Shown here piece after piece: positions 43,852 to 56,417 of a DNA stretch of 64,000 nt. Source of the DNA: Cyclaneusma minus (taxonomy: Eukaryota; Ascomycota; Leotiomycetes; Marthamycetales; Marthamycetaceae); the NCBI GenBank assembly GCA_037179335.1, contig JAKZHN010000059.1, positions 42,648 to 106,647 of the forward strand, given 5' to 3'. The notes beneath the pieces were generated by a model. It saw only the letters and a list, made by a program, of their open reading frames with translations. It was not told the origin of the DNA and ran no database searches. Position 1 is the first letter of the stretch. Each line of letters begins with the position of its first letter. Position numbers and translations under genes: made by a program.

Positions 43852-44941
43852 ACGATCGTCCACAACATCAAGCGACCAATCTGTTTGGCTCTCGTGGGCG
43901 CACTTGGCTCACACTGCACACGATTTGCTTGCGACAGACAAGATGGAAGGGCTGATGAGAACGAGATCTGGTGACATTACAGCTCCTTCTAGCTTTTCAT
44001 CTGGCTACAACTCCTTGGAGTACTCTCTGAAGTCGGCCTTGCTTGCTGGGCGTCTCAACTTTGTAGTCATGGGCCTCGTGGCTCGTAGCGAATAGCGCAT
44101 CAAATAAAAGCATAAAAGCAAAATGGCTTACGAAACATGTTGCTTCGTGAAATGTGAATAGTTAACATCGGGCTACTCGTTGCTGGAATGCAGTGATAGT
44201 GCGGTTGCCCAGTGCCCAAGTATCGTATTTTAGGATTTTGGTCAGTTAATGATCGCCGGCGCTACAGGGGGCCGGCCTTGGCATGGTTCGTCGTTGCGGC
44301 TAGCCCCTGTCTAACTTCAATCCCGGCCAGCCAATAGGCTGAGCAGCGAGCGGTAGCGGGGAACTAGCTTGAGCGCCAGCCTCTGCCAAGTTTTGCCGGC
44401 TCCTGCTGCCTTGCTGAATTGACTTCGGCGCCGTCGGATTGTTGAGTGAGGTATACGGCCCGCTCCTCGTGTGTGCCAGCCATCCCATCCCAACTACCAC
44501 ATCACGCCCTTTCGCTTTTGTGACCTTGTTTCGACGCGACTCTGCCCCGTTCGTTGCCTTTCTGCTGCCCGCCTGGGAGTTGTGCATAGCTGGGCCTGCC
44601 TGGGAATTCCGGGCGCTCTTGCGTGTCCTGCCTGCCCGGCCTGCGTGTCATCTGGCTGAAACGGTGGACAGATGCGCCGCTGATCACATTCCGTATTCCT
44701 GTTCGTGTTCCCCAGGCCCCAGCTGCTACCCACCACCACTCTCCACTCCCTTTGGCCCTAACAACCACCTTGTTTGCAACGGCGAGCCGTGCTGTCTGAT
44801 GCACCAAGCCGCCGTCTGTGTCCCAAGCCTGCCAGCCTCCAGTTAATTCTGCACGTCTGAGAGCGGCTGGTCCAGCACACTCTCCCACACAACATCGAGC
44901 CCAGATTCTCGAGCCGACCTGTCAGCCTCTGATTCCTCACC
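43852..44941. other. Intergenic region
   Basis: 3' flank of the helicase gene and promoter of the tail-anchored protein gene. GC-rich and CT-rich in the second half. No gene recognised. Confidence 0.45.
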
Positions 44942-45970
44942 ATGCCCGTCGAAACTGCCACCGCCGAAGCTGCCCACCCGACCTCACTCGACCTCAAAGC
45001 AGCTCCCCCTCCTGAACCACCACCCTACACGGCTCCCCTATCGGCGTCTGGCCAGCCCGACCTTCCAGCCAGTGACCTCGACCGGCCGGCCGCAGACCAC
45101 AAGCAAAGTCAGCGGCAAGGGACCAGCGCAGATCCCCAAACACACAACCCCCAGAATCGCCCAGCACCGCCTCTCGCATCCTCCTCCGAAAACAAGGGTT
45201 GGACTCCATATCGTGTCTCGACACCTTCAACTACCACCCCCGGCGCAGATAACTTCAGCGAGCCCGCAGGTGGCCTTGCTGGAATTGCCTACGGCGTGGC
45301 TGCAGCAAACGCTCGCGAGAGTGGTGTCGCAGCCGTACGAGGTCTCCCCCCAAACTTCGACGGCAAGATGGACTCCAAACCCCACCCCCAAGACTTCCTC
45401 TCGCCGTCGTCGGCAGCTTCAATAGCAAGCTCGACAAAAGACAGACCACCTTACATAACCCCAGCACATTCGCAGCTGTCTCTCATGCCTGGGAATCACG
45501 CCATGCGCACATCAAACTCTCCCACCCCCGTACCCTCGCACGAGGAATACTACAGTTATCAGCGACGCTCGCGGAACCTGGAATCCGAAATGAGCGATTT
45601 CGATCCAAACAACATCGAAGACGACGGCGATGATGGTCTAGACTACACGCCGCAGCGCCGGCGGTCCGTGCTGGCCCTCGACCAGACAGCAGACAGCAAA
45701 GCCTCGGATAATGCATCGGGCGGCGGCAAGCGAAGCACATTGGGTGCAATGATGGGGCGCAAGAGTGTGTACGGGCCTGTGCAAAATACGAATGTGAATG
45801 CTGCAGAACGGGGACAAAGCACCTTCGACCTAGCGACCGAGAAGACGCGAAAGTTGGCGCAGCGCAAGAGCAGGAACAAGAAGCTGAAATGGCTGTTTAC
45901 TAGCATACTGGTGCTTGTTGTAGTTGCTGCCGTGGCGGCGGGCGTGGGCGTCGGTGTGAGGAATAATTGA
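44942..45970 (+). CDS. Low-complexity protein with a single C-terminal membrane anchor
   Basis: A single exon of 342 residues. The first 300 residues are Pro/Ser/Ala-rich and probably disordered, with a conserved-looking island GGLAGIAYGVAAANARESG (about 108-126). A basic cluster (RKLAQRKSRNKKLKW) is followed by one hydrophobic helix (LFTSILVLVVVAAVAAGVGVGV) and only three residues, so it is a tail-anchored or type II topology. The ARESG island recalls the cytosolic head of fungal membrane-anchored beta-glucanases, but no catalytic domain follows. A GTGAGG donor overlaps the last codons, so a spliced longer form is conceivable, though no suitable exon is seen downstream. Confidence 0.7.
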   Translation: MPVETATAEAAHPTSLDLKAAPPPEPPPYTAPLSASGQPDLPASDLDRPAADHKQSQRQGTSADPQTHNPQNRPAPPLASSSENKGWTPYRVSTPSTTTPGADNFSEPAGGLAGIAYGVAAANARESGVAAVRGLPPNFDGKMDSKPHPQDFLSPSSAASIASSTKDRPPYITPAHSQLSLMPGNHAMRTSNSPTPVPSHEEYYSYQRRSRNLESEMSDFDPNNIEDDGDDGLDYTPQRRRSVLALDQTADSKASDNASGGGKRSTLGAMMGRKSVYGPVQNTNVNAAERGQSTFDLATEKTRKLAQRKSRNKKLKWLFTSILVLVVVAAVAAGVGVGVRNN

Positions 45971-46962
45971 ATCATGGCTACTAGCAATTCTTTGACGACG
46001 TATTTGCACAGCATGATTGTTCCATTTGTCAACGGCGGCATTCGCAATAGAGATATCAGGGCGAGCTGGGGATTCTCCGACGACTCTGCAACAACAGCAA
46101 ACGAGCGATGGGGTTATTGGCGCATAGGGAATGCATTCAGCAGGCGTTTGGGACAACAGCATAATGAATGACACAATCATTGGGCTCTGCTGTTTTGGGA
46201 AACCCTGGCGCTTTTGCTTTCTAGAAGAAGGCTTCGTGTAGATACAGAGGCCTGGGTGGAGAGGCATAGGAAGAGGCGACATGTTTGGGTGGGAGTTGAG
46301 GCAGTTCTGCTGCAAGAAGCTTGGATTCTACTCTTATCGATGATACCAAGTTTGATGTCGAATTATCAATCCTTGCTTAATGAGAACCAAGTTGTTGGAT
46401 TGGCCAAGATCCTTTTACCCCCTAGTGTTTATTGCGATGCTGTGCTGACTAGACTCATTTCATCCGCCAGGCCGAATACATAGTTCTTTCACTCCGGAGT
46501 GGTACAACTAATCCAGCTGACGCTCTGCGGCTCTCCAGTTCCACCACCTACTCAATGATCTCCGCAAGTCTGCTACCGGAGCAATAAGCCATAGGTATGC
46601 AAAGTTCGAACAAACTACCCGGCAACGACAGCATGTCGTAATAGCTGCATATACTTACACATTTCCTAATCACTTTCACAAATTCAACCAAATGGTTCGT
46701 TCAGTTGCCACCCAACAGCGATGAAGAAATGTATTACTAAGTTTGGCCCCCAGAGAGATCTCCCGGTCTTGTGCTTGATCATCAACCAGGCTACACCGAG
46801 CCACGCCCTCCGCCCTAGGTATCACAACAAAATGGTTCCAGCTTGAATTTGCGTCCCAGTCACCACATTTTTATTCACGACTGACGGTCAAGACTTCCCT
46901 ATTGCTACACAACTCTCTAACTCTGTGCCTTGACCACGACATATAGATCGAAACCCGCAATC
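45971..46962. other. Intergenic region
   Basis: I looked here for an exon extending the upstream gene and found none with protein-like composition. The second half is the promoter of the zinc-cluster gene. Confidence 0.45.
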
Positions 46963-49900
46963 ATGACCCGGGAGCAGGAACTGGCAGACGGCCTTAGCGG
47001 AGATAGTTCAGACGGCCAAAACGCCAGCAATCAGGGACTCCAAGAACAAGCTGAGAAGCACAGCGGTATATCGACGACGACGCAGAATGGTGCTAAGCGG
47101 GTTTTGCGAAGAAATAGGACGCAGCTGGCTTGTAACTTGTGTAGGCAGTCTAAGTAAGTTCAGTTCTCCATTGTCATATACATTCAAGGGCATCGGACTC
47201 GTTCTCCGACTGTCTGTCCAACAGAGCTCTACTGCAACTGTATCTTGGGAGTGTAAGCACGAGGGAACAAAAAAAACTTATTCGGACACAGACTCAAATG
47301 CGATCGCGTCCATCCATGCTGCCAATGCACCCGTCGTGGCCGCGAAGAGCTATGCGTCTTTGCCAAGCCGGCCGAGAAGAAACGCCATGCTTCTGGCGGA
47401 GGTAAGGGCAATATGCAAAGTCGACTGAAGCATCTCGAAAGCCTGGTTGTTTCTATGATGAAAGAGAAAGAGAAAGAGCAGGCACAATCGAGCAGTGCGA
47501 ATGCCTCTTTGCAGAACTCACAAAGTCCTGCTACCAGTGGCAGGGAGGGATTGGATGGCTTGGAGGAGAGTCCAGAAAGCAGCGCTCTGAATGGGGTTGC
47601 GACGTTCAATCGGTATGTTGGGCCGGGCTTCAATGATTCTGCGAGCAGAGATACGGTGCCGGGGCAGATTGTGGTTGGGAGGACGGAGACGACGTATGTG
47701 GGGGCTACGCATGTATGTGCAATTTATGCTCCAGAGGGAGTCGCAGGAGTGTTGTATCAGATCAGAATCGCTAACAAATTGGTGGTAGTGGGCAGCTATT
47801 CTGGATGATGTAAGTCCTGTTCGCTTCTCACCTTTTGTTGAAATTCCACACTTCGGAGTCAGATGATCAGGAGCTTCAGTCATGGGATTGGCTTTTCTCT
47901 TCAAGTATCATACTTGCGTCGCATAACCGTTTATAATCCAGACTCAAGAGATGCCAAGCTGATCGATGTCAATCTCCAGATCGAAGAAGTCAAGAGCTAT
48001 TTCGACGACCAAGACGATGATGGCGACGAAGACGACAACATAGAGACCTCTACCGTCATTTTCGGGGAGATACCCAGAGTCTCCAAATCGCATCTTCTGG
48101 CCGCCATCCCGCCACGACAAGTTATCGACCACCTGTTGCCAAAATACTTCAATTCGAATGATCCTGCCAAAGGTATGGGACTTCCAACGCACTGAAGCTT
48201 ATCGTTAATTGGCCTACCAGCTATCATCCACAAACCAACGTTCCAGAAAGAGGTACGTACTTCGTTATTGGGAATATTCTTGTCCAATAATCTTGATAAC
48301 TAGCTTCACTACTCACAATTTCAGTACCACCGCTTTCTCGAAGACCCCACAGGCACACCCACAATGTGGCTTTCCCTCCTCTTCGGCATCCTCTCCCTCG
48401 CCACCTTCTTCGCCTACCGCTCCGGCACACCTCATCTCGAGTCTCGAGGCACACCAGTCCAACTAATCAGAATGTATCGCAAACTAGCAGCCCAGGCTCT
48501 CGTGCTAGCAAATTACACCCGTCCCGGCCCCTACACGCTCGAAGCAATGCTCATGTATCTCGAATCCGAATTCATCCGCCAAGGCGACGCCCAAGTCAAC
48601 GTCTGGCTTGTCAACGGCCTCAACATCCGTCTCGCACTACGCATGGGCTATCACCGGGACGCCAAGCACATGCCCAACCTCAGCGTTTTTGAAGGGGAAA
48701 TGCGCCGTCGTGTGTGGACTCTGCTTGCAAACACGGATTTGCTGCTTAGTTTCCACATTGGTCTGCCGAGTATGGTTAGGTTTATCCAAAGCGATACCCA
48801 GCCACCACGGAATTTACTGGACGAGGATTTTGGCGAAGACAGCGTGACGTTGCCTCCAGGTCGACCGGAGGAGGAACATACGGCGATGATGTATGCGATT
48901 AGCAAGGGCCGAATCTGCTCGGTTTTTGGCATGATTGCTGAACAGAGTAATTCGATTACATCGCCCAGCTATGAGGCCGGATTACAGGTCGAATCACTCT
49001 TGAAAAAATCAATGGCGCTGTGTCCGGCCTGGCTTCGGGTTCGCCCCCTTTCTGAGAGCATTACGGATTCTCCTGAAATCGTGATGCAGCGGTTCAATGT
49101 TTCATTGCTGTATCATAAGAGTTTGTGCGTGTTGCATCGACGTTGGCTGCTGATGGCGCAAGTGGACAAGAAGTACAGCTACTCGCTGAAGACGTGTCTT
49201 TCATCTGCGCGCGCCATCCTCGCGCACCAGGTTGAAATTGATGATGCTGTGAAGCCGGGTGGGCTTTTGCATAAGGACCAGTGGTATGGGACGGGCTTGT
49301 TGATGCATGATTTCTTGCTGGCGGCTATGATAGTGTGTTTGCGGCTCAGACATGGGATCGGCGGGCCTGGGGAGATGAAGAGTGCTGAAGAGGCGGAAGC
49401 GGAGAGGAGTGAGTTGATGACAGTTTTGGAGGGGAGCTATAAGGTTTGGGAGGGAAATAGCGAGACGATGCAGGATGCTAGGAAGGCGGCGGAGGTGCTG
49501 AGGGCGATGCTGAGGAAGGTTAATGGTGGGCTGGTGGTCGGCATGGAACAGGGTGTAGGAGAGAAGACACCTCTGAGGTTCAGGGGTAACTTTCCCTGCG
49601 GTCCCGCTTTCGGTGAGTTTTTCGGCCTTGAGTCAGTGATGATTATGCTGAATCCAAATAGGATGTTTGACAGAAGCGGATGAAGTGATGAATTTTGGGA
49701 ACGGCGCCGGCTCAGGACTGGCCTACAGTATGACAAACGGCGTCAATGGCAACGATACACAAGCTGCGAATCCGTTTTCCCCTGCCCAATTTGGGCATCT
49801 GGAAGATTTCCTGGACATACCTGCGAACATGGACTGGGTAAGATTTGCGCCCGTACTATTTTTGGTGTTATTGTCTGAGCAATACTGATCCGGACTCGCT

Positions 49901-50049
49901 GTGCTTAGTCGGCCTGGGACAAGAATATTAATGGGTCTCTCAACGAAGCTGATATTAACGATGATTGGATGATGAACGACATAAATTCCGGCTTCTCATT
50001 TGGCGATATGGCCGGGGTAGACACGTTCAGGCTCAGAAGTCACGCATAA
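46963..50049 (+). CDS. Zn2Cys6 fungal transcription factor
   Basis: Eight exons: 46963-47153, 47292-47712, 47789-47809, 47980-48172, 48221-48252, 48325-49585, 49662-49837 and 49909-50049, giving 811 residues. The binuclear cluster spans the first intron: CNLCRQSKLKCDRVHP then CCQCTRRGREELC (C-x2-C-x6-C-x5-C-x2-C-x8-C). A short linker and a coiled-coil segment (RLKHLESLVVSMMKEKEKEQ) follow. The middle region is a Fungal_trans domain (RMYRKLAAQALVLANYTRPG, then LNIRLALRMGYHRD and RRRVWTLLANTDLLLS). The C terminus is acidic with DW-rich motifs (SAWDKNINGSLNEADINDDW), probably activating. The 21-nt and 32-nt exons are supported by phase and by residues typical of the family (HWAAILDDIEEVKSYF). 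The target genes are unknown. Confidence 0.9.
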
Positions 50050-50733
50050 CCGGGTTTCGTCGATTCTTCGCGGAACGGTGATGCAGGTCCAACACGGTCC
50101 GGACGATCTTTCGCCTGCATTGAAGATATATTGGCGGTGCAGATTTGCGCGATGTGACGCTGAATCTGAGACAGAAAAGTGAGGGGTCCGGTAAGGAGTG
50201 AGGCTGCGGCTGTCTAGAAACATAAGCATTGTCCTCAACGAGGTGGCACGGTCAAAGAAAGTGACAAATGCCAGTGTCATGGCAAGAGGTGGGTCGTCTA
50301 ATGGTGTTCTCTAATGGTGTTCTGGTCTGGATGGCTGCGGTATTGAAGTCAGACATGCGATGCGGACGCGCATACTTTGTCCGGCGCCTTGAATGCGACG
50401 CCAGCGTGCCACTCGTGCTTGCTCCCGTGCAACATCTGCGCACGCGAGATCGCCGCCGATCTTCTGTGCAGGCGCCATCTACGGCGCCGGACTCCAGCTC
50501 TAAACCTGGTGGACGCGGCCGGGGTTACCAGCCGCAGCCAATTGCCCATTCGGCAGGCCACCCCAAAAGCCAGTGGCTGTCGCACAAGATCCTTAGATCG
50601 CAGTAGATCGCAGTAGAATAGATCGAGGCCACGCCCCGTCCCGCCCTTCTGACCCGACCGAAAAGTCCCCTTCTCTCGAGGCCTCGAGGGACCGTGACTG
50701 ATGTGGCGAGCGTGAATCCATTGTACCTTAAAG
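50050..50733. other. Intergenic region, promoter of the methyltransferase gene
   Basis: No gene recognised. Small direct repeats (AGTAGATCGC near 50600) are present. Confidence 0.4.
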
Positions 50734-52337
50734 ATGGCGGGCAGCAACGTCCCCAACCATTCCAACGACTCGGCCATCTCGCTCGACAAGAATGCCCTGA
50801 CCGCTGCTGCTCCCAAACGAACCCCCCCGCCGCCTCCCCCAAAATCCGATGCTGCCAGAGCACGCTACCAAGACTGGGCTGCTGGAAGGGAGAGTGTCGC
50901 CGGGAGTTCACATACCGACCAAGTTACAGCGGCTGGAATCGAGGCCGCTGAGGAGGAGGCCGAAGAGTCGCCCTGGAATCCGCCAAACGACACTATCCCA
51001 TACCAGCAGCTCTCCGCCGCCGAGCAGACCCAGGAAAATGCCGCCGCGGCCCAGCAGGCCGAGAACACCATAGACGCCGAAGAGAACGACTACGACGACG
51101 GTGCCAGTGATGCTGGCTACGAGACCGATAGCGTAGCCTCAGCTTCCACCTCGCTGTCCTCGAGTGTGCGTGACTACACCTTTGAAAATGGCCGGAGATA
51201 TCACAAATTCCGGGAAGGAAGCTACAACTTCCCCAACGATGATTCAGAGCAGGACCGCGAGGATATGAAGCATGCTATGATGATTAACCTGTGCCAGACC
51301 CTGCATTTTGCTCCCATTGGCCCCAATCCGCAGAATGTCCTGGATATGGGTACGGGGACCGGAATCTGGGCCATCGAACGTGAGTATCTCGTCTTGCCCC
51401 TTTTTGTTGCTTTTGTCTTTTTCTGACAGATGCCAAGTGGGGGACCAATACCCAAGCGCAAGTATATTGGGCGTCGATCTGAGTCCCATTCAGCCCGAAT
51501 GGGTGCCAGCGAATGTTCGATTTATGGTAGACGATGTGGAGAGCCCCTGGCTGCATCCTCGTAATCACTTTGACTATATTCATTCTCGGCATACAGTGAT
51601 GGCTTTCAGGAACTGGCCGCAGCTGATGCGTCGAGCCTACAAGTAAGCAGGTCCCGCTATGCAGTTTTGCTGTGGTTTTTAGCCCAAGAACACTTCGGGG
51701 CTTTTCCCTTTTCCCCCCCAATCCCCTACATTCGTTCTATCATCATAGAAGCTTCATCTCACATTTCCCACAGCGGTCTGCTACCCGGCGGCTGGATGGA
51801 GCTCCAAGAAATCCACCACATCCCACACTGCCACGACGGCACCATGCCCCCCAACCACATCGTGGCTCAATACTGGGATCTCGTAACTACCGCACTCGCC
51901 AACCTCGGCGTAAACTTCAACGCTACGCTTCTTCTCTCGCAGTACATGCGAGAAGCTGGCTTCGTCAACGTGACCGAGCGAATCTTCCACGTTCCCATCG
52001 GCATATGGCCCAAGAACAAAGTGCTGAAAATGGTGGGACTGTATTGGCGGACGATTTTGATGGATGGCTTGCTGCCGATTGCGTTAGGGCCGTTGACGAG
52101 AGGGCTCAAGTGGAGTAAGGAGCAGGTCGAGGTGTTTCTGATTGAGGTGAGGAAGGGGTATATGGAGGGTTGGGTTCACAGCCATATGGTAGGTTTTTTT
52201 TTTCATCGTCCCTGCTTTGAATTCGAGCCAAGCCATCGGGATATTGGGGAGTGGTAAGGCTAATATTCTTGTGTCAGCCGTTGCATGTGATCTACGGCCA
52301 ACGACCGGTAAACGATGTAGTTGGCTATGAGTCGTGA
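50734..52337 (+). CDS. LaeA-like SAM-dependent methyltransferase
   Basis: Exons 50734-51379, 51438-51642, 51774-52188 and 52278-52337 give 441 residues. About 140 N-terminal residues are disordered, Pro-rich then acidic. The class I methyltransferase core follows: the YHKFREGSYNFPNDDSEQDR entry motif usual in this group, motif I NVLDMGTGTGIWAIE (ending at residue 215), GVDLSPIQPEWVPANV, SRHTVMAF and LLPGGWMELQE. Fungi have many paralogues of LaeA. The original is a velvet-complex regulator of secondary metabolism, but most paralogues are of unknown substrate. Exon 2 uses acceptor AAG at 51435-51437. The nearer CAG at 51428 would break the frame. Confidence 0.85.
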
Positions 52338-53774
52338 TTCGATCCTTTGCCACATCGCCATCGCGACGTTTACCATTGAACATACGAACATACGAAAGGA
52401 CTCATCAGACCACTGATGCCCAGAGCCCGGCCCGCCCTTTTTTTTCCCGTACCGTCTCTTCCCGCACCTGGCGTTGGCGACAACAGCACTACCACGCATC
52501 AGGAATTTGGCGTCATGACGGAATTTCACACATTGCACATTTCCCACGCATAATTTCTGCGCAACGATATGACGAAACAATCCCAGAAAATTGAACTGTT
52601 ATATACCAAGAGGAGGATCCAGTCTCTCAAGCATGTCTATGAGTTTGGTAATATTGGGACTGACTTGCGGCTTTGCAAGGATGCGCGGCTGTATTTGATA
52701 TTGCTTTATCTTCGGTCATTCAGGAGCGGTGGCGAAGGTACATATATCTACATCACGGAGGCAGGTGTTTTTTCAGAGGAGAGAGGCATTTTGGGGCAAA
52801 AGCGAGGTCGGTCATGTGAAAGGGAGCTTGGATTGACAAGCGGCGGTGTTTTGGCGAAGAGGCACGACTAGATGAAATAATGCAGATCGGAATCCTGTTT
52901 TATTACCACCTCTCCTGTTTATTCGGTCGTCATTACGGCTAAATCCAGATAGCCCGTCTTTCAGGCCTTCTCCAGGTGTCTGCCCACAAAAGACTTTGCT
53001 GCTGTTCAGCCAAATCCACTGGCAACGTGAACCTGGGGTCTGGCGACGATGATCATATATGTCAGATATCGGGGTGTAATCTGCTGTAGCACGTACCTAA
53101 CGGCTCTAGGTTCGGCAGCGTGCAGCGCTGCTTTAAGTCAGATTTCTCGAATCTTGATGCTCCCAGATAGCTCCAGTCTCACCAGTCACCACTACTACTG
53201 TAGTACTGCTCGCGACCACCACAGGGACTCGGCCGCCCAGCTCCATCCGGCCATCCCCAGCCAAGCTTGCCCGGCCAGCCGCCTACTCTGGGTTGACAGG
53301 CGGCCACCGGTCCTCGTGGGAGTCCCAGTAGCCCGGTTCGGAAGAACGTGCTTCTCGGATGCTCCCCCGGCGCTGGTGCACTACTCAATGGGACAGGCTG
53401 CTGCCAATCCCACTGGAGCCGTCGCTCGCACCGCTACATCTAGCTTTCCATCCCGCAGCTAGGGGATGCCGGGTTGGCAGGGCTCCGGCGCAACTCGCAA
53501 GACCTACAGAGCTTGCACACGCAATTAATTCCTTCCCAGTCCATATGCTACTTCCGAATAAAAGCTTCCCCTCCACCAGACTGCCTCCATGCTTTCCTTT
53601 TGCGTCGTGATCCGCCGAGCTGCAACTTGATCCACCCCCAAGGATATGCCACGCTACCTGCAACTTGCCTACGGCCTACCGTCTGTCCTCCGCCGTACCA
53701 CTCGCACGAGAAGCACTGTTCGATCAGCTCTGTCTGACCAACATCTCTCCCATAATCTCCGCCGTACACGTACG
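52338..53774. other. Intergenic region and leader of the O-methyltransferase gene
   Basis: Nothing recognised in the first part. From about 53150 the sequence is GC-rich. An in-frame upstream ATG at 53646 could extend the O-methyltransferase by 43 basic residues. Confidence 0.4.
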
Positions 53775-55500
53775 ATGGCTACCACCGACACGTCAAGTCT
53801 CGTGGCTCTGGCCCAGAAGATCACTCGTGAGACCGAAAAGGTGGATGCCTATCTCAAGGAACACGCCCGAGAATATCCCTCTTTCGATGTTGACGGCCCC
53901 GTCAACTTTCCTGCATTGCCTGAAGAATTGCAGAAGTCAAGACTCGAGATCGTCAGGGCTACTAAGGAACTGGGAGACCTCGTGGTTGGACCCACCGAGC
54001 ACATAAGATGGCTGGCCTGGGATGTGAGTGCAGGACGAATATTCTCTTCTGAACATACAATCTCACTGCTTCTGACCATACGAAGAAAGAGACAACTTGC
54101 TGACTTCTTTCTAGCACACCAACCAGCTGTCTCTGCAGGCCGTCTATCACTTCGGCATTGGTGAGTTGCTATGTCCAGACGAAAGAACTTCCACCGTCTC
54201 GTGACATACGACTGACCCTGCTTTTGTGTAGCCAAAGTTGTCCCACTTGATGGCACTATCTCTTTTGCCGACATTGCCAAGGCTGTGAATGTCGATGAAG
54301 TCAACGTTCGAAGACTCCTGAGACACGCCATGGTCAACCGCATTTTCAAAGAGCCATCTCCTGGCATCGTGGCTCATACCGCCGCCAGCAGAGTACTGGC
54401 AGAAGACGAGGCAATGCAGAACTGGGTTGGCTTCAACACCGAGGATATCCATAGGGTACGCCACTTCCCAACTACGATCTCACTTGCAGCCGTCGTAGAA
54501 TGACATAGTCTTGATACTTGCATATCCTTCCAAACTTGCCACGGATACTGACCACGTCCCCAGGCCAGTGTGAACACGATAGACGCCATGGAACGCAACC
54601 CCGGCTCCCAAGAGCCCACTCAATCTGGTTTCACAGTTGCTTTCAACACCGTAGACAAGGAGCCAATGTGGGTCACCTTTGGCAAAGATCCCGAGCGCGC
54701 CAAACGATTTGGAAGCGCCATGCAGTCATTGACCGGCGGAGAAGGATATGAAGTACAGTATGCGATTGACAACTACGACTGGAAAGCTATCGATGATCGC
54801 AAGGGCACTTTTGTGGATGTGGGAGGCAGTCATGGCTTTGTATGCATTGATTTAGCCAACAACTTCAAGAACATGAAGTTTGTGGTGCAGGATACTCCTA
54901 AGATGATCTCGAGCGCACCGAAGCCGGCTGGGGATGTTGCGGAGAGGATTGAGTTTATGGTGCACGATTTTCACAAAGAGCAGCCTGTGAAGGGAGCAGA
55001 CGGTATGGCTTTTTCTGATCCTGTGACCCTCGAATCGTACCGAATGACATTCCAACCCCCTGAGCCCTGCTAATTCTTGGCATTTCTAGTTTACTTCTTC
55101 CGATGGATCTTTCACAACCAGTCTGACAAGTATGCCCTGAACATGCTCCGCCAACTCATTCCCGCCATGAAGAAGGGCGCCAAAGTGGTCATCAACGACT
55201 ACTGCCTTCCAGAACCCGGCGAGAATAACCCATGGGACGAGAGACTGATTCGGTATGCTTGTATATCCCATGTTTTTCCCGCCTATTAACACATAGCTTT
55301 ACAGATCAATGGATCTTGTCATGCTCAGTCTTCTCAATGCCCGAGAACGCAGTGCCGACGAATTCAAAACGCTTTTCTCGGAGGCGTCGCACAACTTCCG
55401 TTTCCTGGGAGTTACGAGGCCAAAGGGCTGTCGGATGAGCCTGGTTGAAGCTGTCTGGGAAGGTGAAGATTTCGGTGGTGCCATCGCCGCTGAGGCTTGA
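53775..55500 (+). CDS. O-methyltransferase (Methyltransf_2 / COMT type)
   Basis: Exons 53775-54023, 54115-54160, 54232-54455, 54564-55002, 55090-55252 and 55305-55500 give 438 residues. The N-terminal third is the winged-helix dimerisation domain (VPLDGTISFADIAKAVNVDE, then RRLLRHAMVNRIF). The SAM fold carries GTFVDVGGSHGFVCIDLA (from about 254), FVVQD, and VYFFRWIFHNQSDKYALNML with the catalytic-type His, then VVINDYCLPEPG. It would methylate a hydroxyl on a small aromatic or polyketide-like molecule. The substrate is not predictable. If translation begins at 53646, the product gains a basic Arg-rich N terminus that could target mitochondria. I prefer 53775 (MATTDTSS). Confidence 0.9.
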
Positions 55501-56417
55501 TATCTGGTGCCCCTTTTGGTTTCGGTTTACATATACCCATTTTACACTGGCCTTCTTTTCTTCCACACGACATCCTTCATTCGGGTCTTCAACAAGGCCA
55601 ACATGAAGTTTAGTACATATGGGGTGGCTTTCGTGTTCAGAGGTTTTATCTGATTAGCTGCATAGTTCCAAGGTCTGCCACGGAGTTGAGAGAGGCTTTG
55701 CGGCTTTGTGTGTCCATATGATACGGGTGGTCAACTTGGTTCTTATGCTCAAGAGGATAGATTTTCGCAATCAACTGTCTTCTCCACCAAGACGACAAGG
55801 CTTGTTGGATCGCCAGGTGTCGTGAGAGACCACTCATCGTGTCCAAGGGCTGTTTGGGTTCGAAGATGATTCTAGGGTCCGAATGGCTCATTCTCTGCCA
55901 CAGACGCTTCATCCTCTATTGGGCTCTCTCGACCTAACTCGTAGATGGGTCAAGCGGAAGCCCTTGCCTCGGCGGTGCAAGACTGCCCAGGATTACTTGA
56001 AGGAAAGGCGTCAAAGTAGGCTTTGAGCCTATACTATCCATCTGGCTGCAAGCTTGACGCGTCTTTGGGGCCTAAAACCGGCGCATAGGAACTGGGGACT
56101 CAATGGCTGAATATCGAGATACGAGACAATCGGCCGAGCTGTGTCCATTAACCTAATTTCCAGGACAGAAAGCTTATGCTTTGCGATCCCCTTCCCCGCG
56201 TTCTCCCCGCACTACCTTACACCTTGAAGGTTTAATTCTGATGTCATGTCGAATTCGCCAGCTTAGTTCATCGTGAACAACACATAATTGATCCCAGTTG
56301 AAGTTTGGGTATTCTCTGATTATAGCTTTCTCAGCCATATATAGGAGCCGTCCAAAACATCTCTACTATACAGCCAACTCATTTGTCAACAATCAGTTTG
56401 AAGCTTTACCTGGTTCA
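55501..56417. other. Intergenic region
   Basis: 3' flank of the O-methyltransferase gene and promoter of the oxygenase gene. No gene recognised. Confidence 0.45.

Noticed and set aside
51429..51437. Use of the CAG at 51426-51428 as acceptor in the LaeA-like gene
   Set aside because: It leads to a stop within about 20 codons and breaks the conserved GDQYPSA...GVDLSPIQ segment; the AAG at 51435-51437 keeps it.
53646..53774. Upstream start for the O-methyltransferase
   Set aside because: The extension is basic and unlike the family N terminus. The ATG at 53775 fits better, so the longer form is mentioned only as an alternative.
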